Assembly (NCBI GenBank): GCA_938001995.1
Contig: CALLAV010000210.1
Coordinates: 1 to 5,749 of the forward strand
DNA length: 5,749 bases
Direction: 5' to 3'
DNA from: an uncultured Amylibacter sp.
GTDB lineage: Bacteria; Pseudomonadota; Alphaproteobacteria; Rhodobacterales; Rhodobacteraceae
Under the pieces are notes generated by a model, which searched no databases, was not told where the DNA came from, and saw only the letters and a list, made by a program, of their open reading frames with translations. Shown here piece after piece: positions 1 through 5,749 of the stretch. Numbering within the stretch: position 1 is the stretch's first letter; every line of letters starts with the position of its first letter. The position numbers were made by a program, and so were the translations under genes.

Positions 1-1184
1 GGTACAATCTGCGTCTGCGCGTCCCGCAACATTTGAATACGATGTTCGGTGGTGCGGTGCGCGATGTATGCTGTGCTAAGTTCCGTGGCCACATTTGCGG
101 GGATCCAGTCCTTCACCGCCAAAGCCTCTAGCGCGCCAAGCGTCGTTGCATTTCGCAGGCTTTTGTCCCGTCCCCCTGCGATCAACTGCTGGGTTTGCGC
201 AAAAAATTCAATCTCTCGGATTCCACCGCGCCCCAGTTTCATATCATGCCCACGCACCGTGATCGGCCCGCCGAGACCTTTATGCTCGCGGATCAAAAGG
301 CGCATGTCATGGGCGTCTTGAATGGCGGCAAAATCCAAATGCTTGCGCCAAACGAACGGCGCGATGCGATCCAAAAACGCCTGCCCCGCCGAAATGTCCC
401 CCGCGCAAACCCGCGCCTTGATAAACGCAGCCCGCTCCCATGTGCGACCTTCGCTTTCGTAGTACCGCTCTGCGGCGTCCATAGGCACGCAAACAGGCGT
501 CACAGAGGGGTTGGGGCGCAGCCGCAGATCAGTGCGAAAAACGTATCCGTCAGGCCCTACATCTGACAACATCTTGGCCATATTGCGGGTCGCACGCTGC
601 AATGCCATGCGCGCTTCATCATAACCATCGCCCGCATGACGCTCTGCGTCGAACAGGACAATCAGATCAATGTCCGAGGAATAATTCAACTCCCTCGCGC
701 CCATTTTGCCCATGGCAATCACGGAAACACCCGCGCAATCCGCAACGTCATTTGGCCCGCAATTGGGCAGTTTTCCACGCGAAACCAACGTTTCAATCTC
801 TGCGCGCAGGGCCATATCCACGGCCAAATCCGCAAACCGCGTGAGCCGTCCTGTGACCTCTAACAGCGACCAAATACCCCCCAGATCACAGGCGGCAAGC
901 AACAGCGCAACGCGCCGTTTCGCTTGCCGTAAACCACGGCTTAATGGCTCTTCAATGTTCTCTAAAATACCTTCAAAGGCGGCGTTGGGGTCTGTGTCCA
1001 GAATGCTGTCAAACCACGCCGCCTCTTGTTCTAGCAAACGGCGTAAAAAACTGCTGCTGCCTGACATGCCCGTCACAAGATCACGTACAGTTTTCGGCGC
1101 ATCACTAAACCGCGCCAAAACATCCTCTCCCAAGGCAGGGTCAAAGGCCAGTGGCGCCGATTTAAGCTGATTTTGTAACGTCAT
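1..1184 (-). CDS. glnE: Bifunctional glutamine synthetase adenylyltransferase / adenylyl-removing enzyme, N-terminal part (partial at left edge)
   Basis: GlnE adds AMP to, and removes it from, a tyrosine of glutamine synthetase (GlnA) in the cytoplasm, and so tunes nitrogen assimilation under control of PII proteins. Reading the minus strand from the ATG at 1184 gives 394 uninterrupted codons to the window edge. Full-length family members are about 900-980 residues, so roughly 40% is present. This part is the adenylyl-removing nucleotidyltransferase domain. Seen here are the signature GKMGARELNYSSDIDLI at residues 159-175 with metal-binding Asp171 and Asp173, YVFRTDLRLRPNPS (214-227), YYESEGRTWERAAFIKAR (241-258) and KLGRGGIREIEFFAQ (316-330). 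The C-terminal adenylyltransferase domain lies outside the window. The start at 1184 gives an N-terminus (MTLQNQLKSAPLAFDPALG) typical of related GlnEs as I recall them, but no good Shine-Dalgarno precedes it. An in-frame ATG 21 codons upstream at 1247 is a less likely alternative. No frameshift is seen. The family assignment is near certain; the exact start is not. Confidence 0.96.
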   Translation of the reverse strand, partial: MTLQNQLKSAPLAFDPALGEDVLARFSDAPKTVRDLVTGMSGSSSFLRRLLEQEAAWFDSILDTDPNAAFEGILENIEEPLSRGLRQAKRRVALLLAACDLGGIWSLLEVTGRLTRFADLAVDMALRAEIETLVSRGKLPNCGPNDVADCAGVSVIAMGKMGARELNYSSDIDLIVLFDAERHAGDGYDEARMALQRATRNMAKMLSDVGPDGYVFRTDLRLRPNPSVTPVCVPMDAAERYYESEGRTWERAAFIKARVCAGDISAGQAFLDRIAPFVWRKHLDFAAIQDAHDMRLLIREHKGLGGPITVRGHDMKLGRGGIREIEFFAQTQQLIAGGRDKSLRNATTLGALEALAVKDWIPANVATELSTAYIAHRTTEHRIQMLRDAQTQIV

Positions 1185-1245
1185 TCCAATAGGATGCGCC
1201 GCTTCCCCCCTTGCGTCAAGCAACCATTCACGCCTAGATTTGACC
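1185..1245. promoter_or_regulatory. Divergent intergenic region between glnE and the deacylase gene; candidate promoters
   Basis: This 61-bp gap must hold the start signals for both genes if the preferred starts are right. On the plus strand, TTGCGT (1211-1216), 18 nt, then TAGATT (1235-1240) form a weak sigma70-like pair. Its expected transcription start falls at about 1246, the A of the deacylase ATG, which has no Shine-Dalgarno. A leaderless transcript is therefore possible. On the minus strand, TTGACG (1219-1214) is a fair -35 for glnE, but the -10 at a proper distance (about 1196-1190) is poor. A purine run, AAGGGGGGAAG (1212-1202, minus strand), sits about 17 nt before the glnE ATG, which is too far for a normal ribosome-binding site. 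All promoter calls are inference from short motifs. Confidence 0.25.
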
Positions 1246-1716
1246 ATGAGCAAAAGCCTAAAACGCGTTAAACGCACCGCCGAGGAATTGGGACTAAACA
1301 TCGAAGTGGTGGAAACCGCTATCGACACCCACACCGCTGAACAAGCCGCTCAATCGCAGGGGTGCCATGTGGATCAAATTGCCAAATCGATCATTTTTCG
1401 CGGCGAAACCTCTGGTACAGCGATCCTGTTTTTGACCGCGGGTGGCAACCGTGTGGATGCAGACAAAGCCTCCGCGCTTGCCGCTGAACCGCTTGGCAAA
1501 GCGGATGCGGCGCTGATCCGCGCACAAACTGGGTTTGCCATCGGTGGTGTGTCCCCTATCGGCCATCTACATCCGATCAGAACGTTCATTGATCCGCGTT
1601 TGTTGGAGTTTTCCGAGCTTTGGGCCGCCGCTGGAACACCGCGCCATGTGTTCGCCATTTCGCCCCAAACCCTTGTGGATGTGACAGGTGCGGTGGTCGC
1701 TGATTTCGCTGGCTAA
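1246..1716 (+). CDS. YbaK/EbsC-family aminoacyl-tRNA deacylase (trans-editing domain protein)
   Basis: This 156-residue stand-alone editing-domain protein belongs to the YbaK/ProX (INS-like) family. Members hydrolyse mischarged aminoacyl-tRNAs, typically Cys-, Ala- or Ser/Thr-tRNA, in the cytoplasm after misacylation by ProRS or other synthetases. The family fold signatures are visible. IAKSIIFRG (residues 45-53) carries Lys47, which matches the catalytic-site lysine of E. coli YbaK. FAIGGVSPIGH (97-107) is the GG-x-SP-x-G loop. AGTPRHVFAISPQTLVDVTGA (129-149) forms the C-terminal strand and helix. The length is normal for a single-domain member. I chose the ATG at 1246; a TTG two codons upstream (1240) is also in frame, and neither has a Shine-Dalgarno. 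The gene is divergent from glnE and converges on lpxB, overlapping the lpxB stop by 4 nt, so it is probably transcribed alone. Substrate specificity cannot be read from the sequence, so I give no gene symbol. Confidence 0.9.
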   Translation: MSKSLKRVKRTAEELGLNIEVVETAIDTHTAEQAAQSQGCHVDQIAKSIIFRGETSGTAILFLTAGGNRVDADKASALAAEPLGKADAALIRAQTGFAIGGVSPIGHLHPIRTFIDPRLLEFSELWAAAGTPRHVFAISPQTLVDVTGAVVADFAG

Positions 1717-2882
1717 CGCGCGAGGAAATTCATCACAGATTTCGCTGCGCGCTGACCTGGGTCTTCGCCGCCACGTCCCAATGCATCGATGGTTTGATTG
1801 CAGGCCGCCCGTTGCTCCGTGTGCGCTGCATCATCTGTAAGAAGTGTCGCAACGGCTGGTCCGATTTGATCTGGGGTGCAATTTTCGAACAAAAATTCAG
1901 GGATAACACGGGTGTTTGTGACGATATTAATCAGGTTTGCTGTATCAATCCGCGCCAATTTCTTGACCATCCGCGTTGTTAAATAATTGGCCTTATAGGC
2001 CACAACCATCGGACACTCTGCCGCCGCCAGTTCCAGCGCAACAGTGCCGCTTGTCGCAAGCGCCACATCCGCCAAACGGAACGCAGCCCGTTTGCGATGC
2101 TCGGCTTCTTCGGCAGAAAACCCTGTTGGATCAAGGATATAGGTACGCAACGCCCAGTCCTCCACCATGTCCTTAACCTGTTCAACAACCGCTGCGGCGG
2201 CAGGCATCAAGATTTGCAGCCCTGCCAATTCACGCGCAGAAGGTGCGATACACCAGCGGTACACGGGGCCCATCCGCGCCACTTCCCCTTTGCGCGAACC
2301 AGGCAGTAGGCACAGGATCGGGCGGTTGCGATCTAGGCCAAGTTCCGCAGCCAGTGCATTCACTTCGTCCTCAGTTGGGACAGGTTCGGACACCACGGGA
2401 TGGCCAACAAAATCGCAACTCATCCCTGCGGCCTCCATATAGGGCGGCTCAAATGGCAGCAGCGCAAGAACATGATCCACAGACTTTGCCATCTTCTCAG
2501 CCCGCTCCGGTCGCCATGCCCAAACACTTGGGGCAACATAGTGAACGACTTTCAGGTTCGGGTTTGCCTCTTTCAGCTTACCCGCAACGCGCAGGCAAAA
2601 ATCCGGGCTGTCGATGGTGATCAAAACATCAGGGGCGAACGCCTTTGCAGCGGCGACAGTCTGTTTCACCCGTTTTAGCAGTTTTGGAACCTTTGGCAGC
2701 ACTTCAAGCAGCCCCATGACCGATAAATCAGACATATCGAACAATGAGCGCAAGCCCTGCGCTTGCATCATTGTCCCACCTACGCCCTGAAACTGCACGG
2801 GTCCAAGCGAAGATAGTCCCGCCATCAACGCCCCGCCCAGTTTATCCCCAGACGGTTCACCCGCCAGAATGAACACTTTCAT
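1713..2882 (-). CDS. lpxB: Lipid-A-disaccharide synthase
   Basis: LpxB is a GT19-family glycosyltransferase at the inner-membrane cytoplasmic face. It joins UDP-2,3-diacylglucosamine and lipid X into the beta-1,6-linked lipid A disaccharide 1-phosphate, releasing UDP. The 389 residues are a full-length match. The N-terminal AGEPSGD (7-13) is the family hallmark. It is followed by SVMGLLEVLPKVP (54-66), TIDSPDFCLRVA (89-100) with the conserved acidic residues, HYVAPSVWAWRPERA (114-128), FVGHP (158-162), LLPGSRKGEV (192-201) with the conserved Arg of the nucleotide site, and ATSGTVALELA (276-286), the UDP-binding segment. The ATG overlaps the lpxI stop (ATGA, 4 nt), and GAGG at 2893-2890 lies 7 nt upstream. 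This arrangement supports translational coupling and fixes the start. It is the last gene of the operon on this side, because the next gene is convergent. I saw no obvious hairpin terminator just past its stop, which lies inside the deacylase coding sequence. Confidence 0.98.
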   Translation of the reverse strand: MKVFILAGEPSGDKLGGALMAGLSSLGPVQFQGVGGTMMQAQGLRSLFDMSDLSVMGLLEVLPKVPKLLKRVKQTVAAAKAFAPDVLITIDSPDFCLRVAGKLKEANPNLKVVHYVAPSVWAWRPERAEKMAKSVDHVLALLPFEPPYMEAAGMSCDFVGHPVVSEPVPTEDEVNALAAELGLDRNRPILCLLPGSRKGEVARMGPVYRWCIAPSARELAGLQILMPAAAAVVEQVKDMVEDWALRTYILDPTGFSAEEAEHRKRAAFRLADVALATSGTVALELAAAECPMVVAYKANYLTTRMVKKLARIDTANLINIVTNTRVIPEFLFENCTPDQIGPAVATLLTDDAAHTEQRAACNQTIDALGRGGEDPGQRAAKSVMNFLAR

Positions 2883-3745
2883 TCGTGGGCCTCGTCATCG
2901 CGGGCGACGCCTACCAGAAACAAGCCCAGCTCATCCGCTTTCGCAACCGTTTCTTCCAGCCCCAACACCAGAACGCCGCCCGCCTGAACAGCGACGCCAG
3001 CCAATCCAGCTTTTGCAGCGGATTCGATTGTGCCCGCTCCAATGCTCGGCAAATCCACGCGCCAATCTTGGCCAGGTTTTGGCACTTTGCACAGGACCCC
3101 CTTTGCGCCCTTTTGATTAAGCTTAAAGCGATCCCCTGTCTGCGCTACAAAGCCGAGCATCGCGTCTGTACCCTGAATGCTCTCCACACCCAGACAAATT
3201 CCTTGCGCGACCACGGCCCCCTGCCCCACGTCCATGCGCCCAGAGGCTTGGGCGATGTCCAAACCCCGTTTGATGTCCACCCAATCGGCCTTGGAAATCT
3301 TAGCAACTGTCTGAATGCCACTTGGCGCAAGCAGGCTTTCCAACACGTCATGCGCACCGATCACTTCCATGCCTTCAGCCTCAAATATCGCAGTGATGGT
3401 GCGCAGGGTGACATCGTCGCCCGACTTCATCGCAGGCAGCAATTTCGGGGCCAGTCGCCAGAACTTCAGATCGAACTTCAACAGGCTTAACTGTGGGCGT
3501 TGCATCGCACCTGCGAATGTCACATGGGCAAAACCACCCGCCCTTAGTGCTTTGAACATACGCGCTGGCTTTTCAAACTCGGCTTTGATGACAGGGCGGC
3601 CTGCCACCCAGTCAGGCGCAAATCCTGCAAACAAAACAACGACATAATCGCGACCTGTGCGCGCACAATCTTCGGCCAGTAACTTTGGCAAATCACCATC
3701 CCCTGCGACAATCGCAAGAGGGTTGTCGCCCGCAGCCACAGCCAT
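2879..3745 (-). CDS. lpxI: UDP-2,3-diacylglucosamine diphosphatase LpxI
   Basis: LpxI (formerly DUF1009) hydrolyses UDP-2,3-diacylglucosamine to lipid X and UMP. It is the alphaproteobacterial replacement for the unrelated calcineurin-like LpxH. The 288 residues match the usual length of about 280. The N-terminal PLAIVAGDGDLPKLLAEDC (9-27) is the typical LpxI opening. FAGAMQRPQL (77-86) and KSGDDVTLRTI (107-117) follow, then ESLLAP (136-141) and KADWVDIKRGLDIAQASGRM (152-171). The catalytic C-terminal domain contains GVLCKVPKPGQDWRVDLPSI (216-235). Asp227 and Asp231 in this block include the counterpart of the essential aspartate reported for the Caulobacter enzyme (D225); I cannot align exactly enough to say which. 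The start follows the lpxA stop by 3 nt, with AAAGG at 3760-3756 spaced 10 nt. The stop overlaps the lpxB start by 4 nt. It sits between lpxA and lpxB in reaction-pathway context, with no sign of decay. Confidence 0.96.
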   Translation of the reverse strand: MAVAAGDNPLAIVAGDGDLPKLLAEDCARTGRDYVVVLFAGFAPDWVAGRPVIKAEFEKPARMFKALRAGGFAHVTFAGAMQRPQLSLLKFDLKFWRLAPKLLPAMKSGDDVTLRTITAIFEAEGMEVIGAHDVLESLLAPSGIQTVAKISKADWVDIKRGLDIAQASGRMDVGQGAVVAQGICLGVESIQGTDAMLGFVAQTGDRFKLNQKGAKGVLCKVPKPGQDWRVDLPSIGAGTIESAAKAGLAGVAVQAGGVLVLGLEETVAKADELGLFLVGVARDDEAHE

Positions 3746-3748
3746 AGA

Positions 3749-4555
3749 TTAGCTGCCTTTCGGCGTTGTGATGTGACGGCTGCTGTCTTCTAGGATGAAA
3801 TCTGTCACGTCCTGCACCAGCGCATTAGAGGCGTATTCCAACTGCATCGTCCCTGCCCGTTCGCGCAAAGATCCCGTGCCCGTGAACAACAGTTTGAACG
3901 CGGAACGCAGGCCGTTAATCTCGTTCTTTTCAGACCCGCGCCGTTTCAGACCCACAAGGTTCAACCCTTCAAGGGTGGCCCGATCGCCCAGAACCGTGCC
4001 ATAGGGGATCACATCGGCCACGACGGCGGCAAGACCACCGATCATGGCGCCACGACCCACGCGGCAAAACTGATGCACCCCAGACAGCGCGCCCATGATC
4101 ACGTGGTCTTCGATAATGCAGTGACCGCCAAGGCTGGCGTTATTGGCCAGCACCACTTCGTTGCCGACAATACAATCGTGCCCGATGTGAACGCCCATCA
4201 TGTAAAGACCGTCGTCGCCGACTTTGGTCAGCCCGCCGCCCCCTTCGGTGCCAGGGTTCATGGTGACATGTTCGCGGATGCGATTGCGTTTGCCGATTTC
4301 CAGCTTGGTGCGCTCGCCGCCAAATTTCAAATCCTGCGGGATGTGCCCGATGCTGGCGAACGGAAAAATGATCGTGCCATCCCCGATTTCGGTCCAGCCC
4401 TCAACTACAGCGTGGGATTTTAGCTCCACCCCTTCGCCAAGCGTGACCTCTGGTCCGACGACCGCAAAGGCACCGATTTTGCAGTTCGGTCCAACGACCG
4501 CACCGTCTTCGACCACCGCCATGCGGTGGATTTCAGCGCTTTCATGCACAGACAT
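3749..4555 (-). CDS. lpxA: Acyl-ACP--UDP-N-acetylglucosamine O-acyltransferase
   Basis: LpxA carries out the first step of lipid A synthesis in the cytoplasm: transfer of a (R)-3-hydroxyacyl chain from ACP to the 3-OH of UDP-GlcNAc. The 268-residue protein is built of left-handed beta-helix hexapeptide repeats over residues 1 to about 190 (for example VVGPNCKIGAFAVVGPEV, 20-37). A C-terminal helical region follows (about 191-268). HIGHDCIVGN (123-132) contains His126, aligning with catalytic His125 of E. coli, and His123 aligns with His122. GHIPQDLKFGG (70-80) and REHVTMNPGT (94-103) are family blocks. SGVHQFCRVGRGAMIGG (158-174) ends in Gly174, at the position of the E. coli Gly173 hydrocarbon-ruler residue. 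The ATG is 1 nt after the fabZ stop, with AGAGGA at 4569-4564 spaced 8 nt, so the start is firm. The gene is co-transcribed with fabZ, lpxI and lpxB. Confidence 0.98.
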   Translation of the reverse strand: MSVHESAEIHRMAVVEDGAVVGPNCKIGAFAVVGPEVTLGEGVELKSHAVVEGWTEIGDGTIIFPFASIGHIPQDLKFGGERTKLEIGKRNRIREHVTMNPGTEGGGGLTKVGDDGLYMMGVHIGHDCIVGNEVVLANNASLGGHCIIEDHVIMGALSGVHQFCRVGRGAMIGGLAAVVADVIPYGTVLGDRATLEGLNLVGLKRRGSEKNEINGLRSAFKLLFTGTGSLRERAGTMQLEYASNALVQDVTDFILEDSSRHITTPKGS

Positions 4556-4556
4556 C

Positions 4557-5033
4557 TTATTGATCCTCTGGTGGAACCATCATTGCATTGAATTCGGCTT
4601 CGGCGACAACTTTGCCGTCCACTACGCCTTCACCATAGAACCGCCACAGCTTACCACGGCCACGGATCACCTTCACGTGCAGCTCCAACTGATCGCCTGG
4701 CGTAACAGGGTGACGGAATTTACACTTATCAATCGACAGGAAGTACACCAGCATGTCGTTGTCGATCATATCGAGCGTCATGACCACCAAAACAGCGGCA
4801 GTTTGCGCCATAGCTTCGACAATGGTGACACCGGGCATGATGGGTTGCGCGGGGAAATGGCCCTGAAAATGCGGCTCGTTATAGGTGACATTCTTAATGC
4901 CAACAGCGCTTTTGTTCAGGTCAATCTCGCGGACACGGTCAATGAGCAGGAATGGATAGCGATGCGGAATCATCCGTTTGATGTCTTGGATATCCGCGCT
5001 TTTCAATGCGCCCTCGGTTTCAGCCTCTGCCAT
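4557..5033 (-). CDS. fabZ: 3-hydroxyacyl-[acyl-carrier-protein] dehydratase FabZ
   Basis: FabZ is a cytoplasmic hot-dog-fold enzyme of type II fatty acid synthesis. It dehydrates (3R)-hydroxyacyl-ACP to trans-2-enoyl-ACP, and so competes with LpxA for 3-hydroxyacyl-ACP. The 158 residues are the normal length. [17 protein letters not shown] (18-34) is the family opening. [18 protein letters not shown] (52-69) carries catalytic His59. VEAMAQTAA (72-80) carries Glu73, which is 14 residues on, the same spacing as His54/Glu68 in E. coli. [19 protein letters not shown] (98-116) is the second conserved block. An in-frame TAA (5045-5043) lies only four codons before the ATG, so no longer start is possible. 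The gene is coupled to lpxA with a 1-nt gap and separated from ompH upstream by 76 nt. Confidence 0.98.
   Translation of the reverse strand: MAEAETEGALKSADIQDIKRMIPHRYPFLLIDRVREIDLNKSAVGIKNVTYNEPHFQGHFPAQPIMPGVTIVEAMAQTAAVLVVMTLDMIDNDMLVYFLSIDKCKFRHPVTPGDQLELHVKVIRGRGKLWRFYGEGVVDGKVVAEAEFNAMMVPPEDQ
4564..4569 (-). promoter_or_regulatory. Ribosome-binding site of lpxA, inside the fabZ 3' end
   Basis: AGAGGA on the minus strand overlaps the last fabZ codons (Pro-Glu-Asp-Gln) and is 8 nt from the lpxA ATG. Together with the 1-nt intergenic gap this points to coupled translation of the two genes. Confidence 0.7.
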
Positions 5034-5109
5034 AACAGGTCCTTAGTCTTTGATTTATCGTTCAATCTTGCCTATCAACCCGCGTCGAGGCGATCAAGTC
5101 AGGAGTTCT
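5034..5109 (-). other. 76-nt intergenic spacer between ompH and fabZ
   Basis: This is the only sizeable non-coding gap within the operon. Apart from the fabZ ribosome-binding site, I see no strong hairpin terminator and no convincing promoter. A weak TTGATC-like -35 is present, without a good -10. In enterobacteria the lpxD gene occupies this position, and no remnant of it is readable here. An internal promoter for the lipid A genes could be hidden in it but is not demonstrated. Confidence 0.5.
5040..5045 (-). promoter_or_regulatory. Ribosome-binding site of fabZ
   Basis: On the minus strand TAAGGA lies 6 nt before the fabZ ATG, giving a good Shine-Dalgarno match. The same bases include an in-frame TAA stop, which rules out any longer N-terminus. 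It is the clearest ribosome-binding site in the operon and suggests that fabZ initiates independently of ompH. Confidence 0.75.
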
Positions 5110-5676
5110 TTATTCAGGCTCCATCTCACCCGCGCGGTAAGCGGCATCCAGCCGTTCAATGACAAGGTTTGTAACATCGCCCCCTTGGCTGATCCAAACA
5201 GCACTTTCGTCCAAAACAAAGACGATGCCGTTTTCTTTCATCAACTGGGCAATCACCCGTTCTGCTTGGCGAAAAAAACTGAATCGCGCGCCTTCTAGCG
5301 CCTGCGCCAGTTCAACAGCTTTTTGATCTTGCTGGCGACGCACCTCTTTTACCTTTTCGTCAAAGGCTTCGGCTAGCGGGCTAAACTCTTCTGATGTAAG
5401 GGTTTTGCGCACATCGGTCAGTTCACGTTCTTCGCGTTCCATATCTTGCGCAAGCGTGTCATTTTCTTCCACAAGCGCCTTTTGCCGTGCGGCGAGGCTT
5501 TCGACCAGCGCCTTCCCAAATTCAGAACTTTGAATTAACCGCTCGCGATTTACGCTGACGACCTCGGGGGCGTTTTGATAAATTGGAAAGTTCGGCGCAA
5601 CCTGACCAACCACTGGGGGCGCAACACAGGTTGCACCCACCATTGCTCCCAAAAAAATGCGAGCAATGCCCAGCAT
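5110..5676 (-). CDS. OmpH/Skp-family periplasmic outer-membrane protein chaperone
   Basis: This is a 188-residue Skp/OmpH-like protein. The family forms periplasmic trimers whose coiled-coil tentacles hold unfolded outer-membrane proteins on the way to BamA. Residues 1 to about 25 (MLGIARIFLGAMVGATCVAPP then VVGQ) form a Sec-type signal with a short basic start and a hydrophobic core. Cys17 is not in a good lipobox, so a lipoprotein is unlikely. The OmpH domain opens with PEVVSVNRERLIQSSEFGKA (38-57), followed by a charged, heptad-like helical stretch (about 58-146). It closes with NGIVFVLDESAVWIS (149-163) and VTNLVIERLDAAY (168-180). The gene directly follows bamA, as skp does in E. coli. 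The start is ambiguous: the TTG at 5679 abuts the bamA stop and the ATG at 5676 is next. I chose the ATG. Neither has a Shine-Dalgarno, so translation may depend on ribosomes finishing bamA. The family call is firm although sequence conservation of Skp is low. Confidence 0.9.
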   Translation of the reverse strand: MLGIARIFLGAMVGATCVAPPVVGQVAPNFPIYQNAPEVVSVNRERLIQSSEFGKALVESLAARQKALVEENDTLAQDMEREERELTDVRKTLTSEEFSPLAEAFDEKVKEVRRQQDQKAVELAQALEGARFSFFRQAERVIAQLMKENGIVFVLDESAVWISQGGDVTNLVIERLDAAYRAGEMEPE

Positions 5677-5679
5677 CAA

Positions 5680-5749
5680 TTAGAACCGTGTGTCGATTGT
5701 GAAGTTAAAGCTCTCGGTTTTGTCGACGCCTTCAACATAGTCGATCGGC
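5680..5749 (-). CDS. bamA: Outer membrane protein assembly factor BamA, C-terminal end (partial at right edge)
   Basis: Only the last 22 codons and the TAA (5682-5680) lie in the window. They read PIDYVEGVDKTESFNFTIDTRF. The alternating hydrophobic pattern FNFTIDTRF with a terminal Phe is the C-terminal beta-signal of an outer-membrane barrel strand. The position immediately upstream of ompH-fabZ-lpxA matches bamA (yaeT/omp85) in proteobacterial genomes. BamA is the central barrel of the machine that inserts outer-membrane proteins. The identification rests on this short beta-signal plus gene order, since the POTRA domains and most of the barrel are outside the window. Confidence 0.85.
   Translation of the reverse strand, partial: PIDYVEGVDKTESFNFTIDTRF

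Noticed and set aside
706..1170. A 154-codon plus-strand open frame, with others at 49-321, 195-566 and 602-863, over the first 1.2 kb.
   Set aside because: The minus strand encodes uninterrupted GlnE across this whole stretch with catalytic motifs intact, so these plus-strand frames are chance antisense frames.
1294..1658. Two overlapping minus-strand open frames (90 and 94 codons) opposite the deacylase gene.
   Set aside because: Both are antisense to a gene with clear family motifs, and their translations show no domain.
2885..3490. A 201-codon plus-strand open frame opposite lpxI.
   Set aside because: It is fully antisense to a conserved enzyme gene, with no Shine-Dalgarno and no family resemblance.
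4224..5162. A 312-codon plus-strand open frame running antisense through lpxA, fabZ and the ompH 3' end.
   Set aside because: It lies opposite three well-conserved genes and crosses an intergenic gap. Its translation has no recognisable domain and is rich in residues expected from reading conserved genes backwards, so it is a shadow frame.
5624..5628. Possible lipoprotein cysteine in the OmpH signal peptide (GATC, Cys17).
   Set aside because: The residues before the Cys (Gly-Ala-Thr) do not fit a lipobox, and the hydrophobic core followed by the PPVVGQVA region suits ordinary signal peptidase cleavage better.
1..5749. Search for a novel defence, mobile or repeat-based system.
   Set aside because: By eye there are no direct-repeat arrays, terminal inverted repeats, transposase or phage-like genes, tRNA-like sequences or abrupt composition changes. 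The window is almost entirely housekeeping coding sequence.

Overview
The window reads as ordinary chromosomal DNA of an alphaproteobacterium, most likely a Rhodobacteraceae/Roseobacter-type organism. Three things suggest this: the gene order bamA-ompH-fabZ-lpxA-lpxI-lpxB, the use of LpxI rather than LpxH, and protein sequences that resemble that family. Base composition looks moderate (mid-50s % GC by eye, not counted). This assignment rests on pattern recognition without a database search.

Layout: nearly every base is coding. Positions 1-1184 (minus strand) hold the N-terminal 394 residues of glnE, the glutamine synthetase adenylyltransferase/adenylyl-removing enzyme, which runs off the left edge. 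A 61-bp divergent gap separates it from a plus-strand YbaK/EbsC-family aminoacyl-tRNA deacylase gene (1246-1716). That gene converges on lpxB and overlaps its stop codon by 4 nt. From 1713 to the right edge there is one tightly packed minus-strand operon. In transcription order it is bamA (only the last 22 codons and stop are in the window), an ompH/skp-like periplasmic chaperone gene, fabZ, lpxA, lpxI and lpxB.

The operon joins outer-membrane protein assembly (BamA, Skp/OmpH) to lipid A synthesis. FabZ acts on 3-hydroxyacyl-ACP, the same thioester class that LpxA transfers to UDP-GlcNAc. LpxI later hydrolyses UDP-2,3-diacylglucosamine to lipid X, and LpxB condenses lipid X with a second UDP-diacylglucosamine to give the disaccharide. 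LpxC, LpxD, LpxK and Kdo transferase are not in the window. The four genes fabZ-lpxA-lpxI-lpxB are spaced +1, +3 and -4 nt, as expected for translational coupling. The only real gap in the operon is 76 nt between ompH and fabZ, where enterobacteria carry lpxD.

I found no mobile element, CRISPR array, RNA gene, notable repeat or new defence-like system. The observations worth a second look are small: the unusually compact divergent and convergent junctions around the deacylase gene, the missing lpxD, the acyl-chain ruler residue in LpxA, and the start of ompH, which lacks a Shine-Dalgarno sequence.
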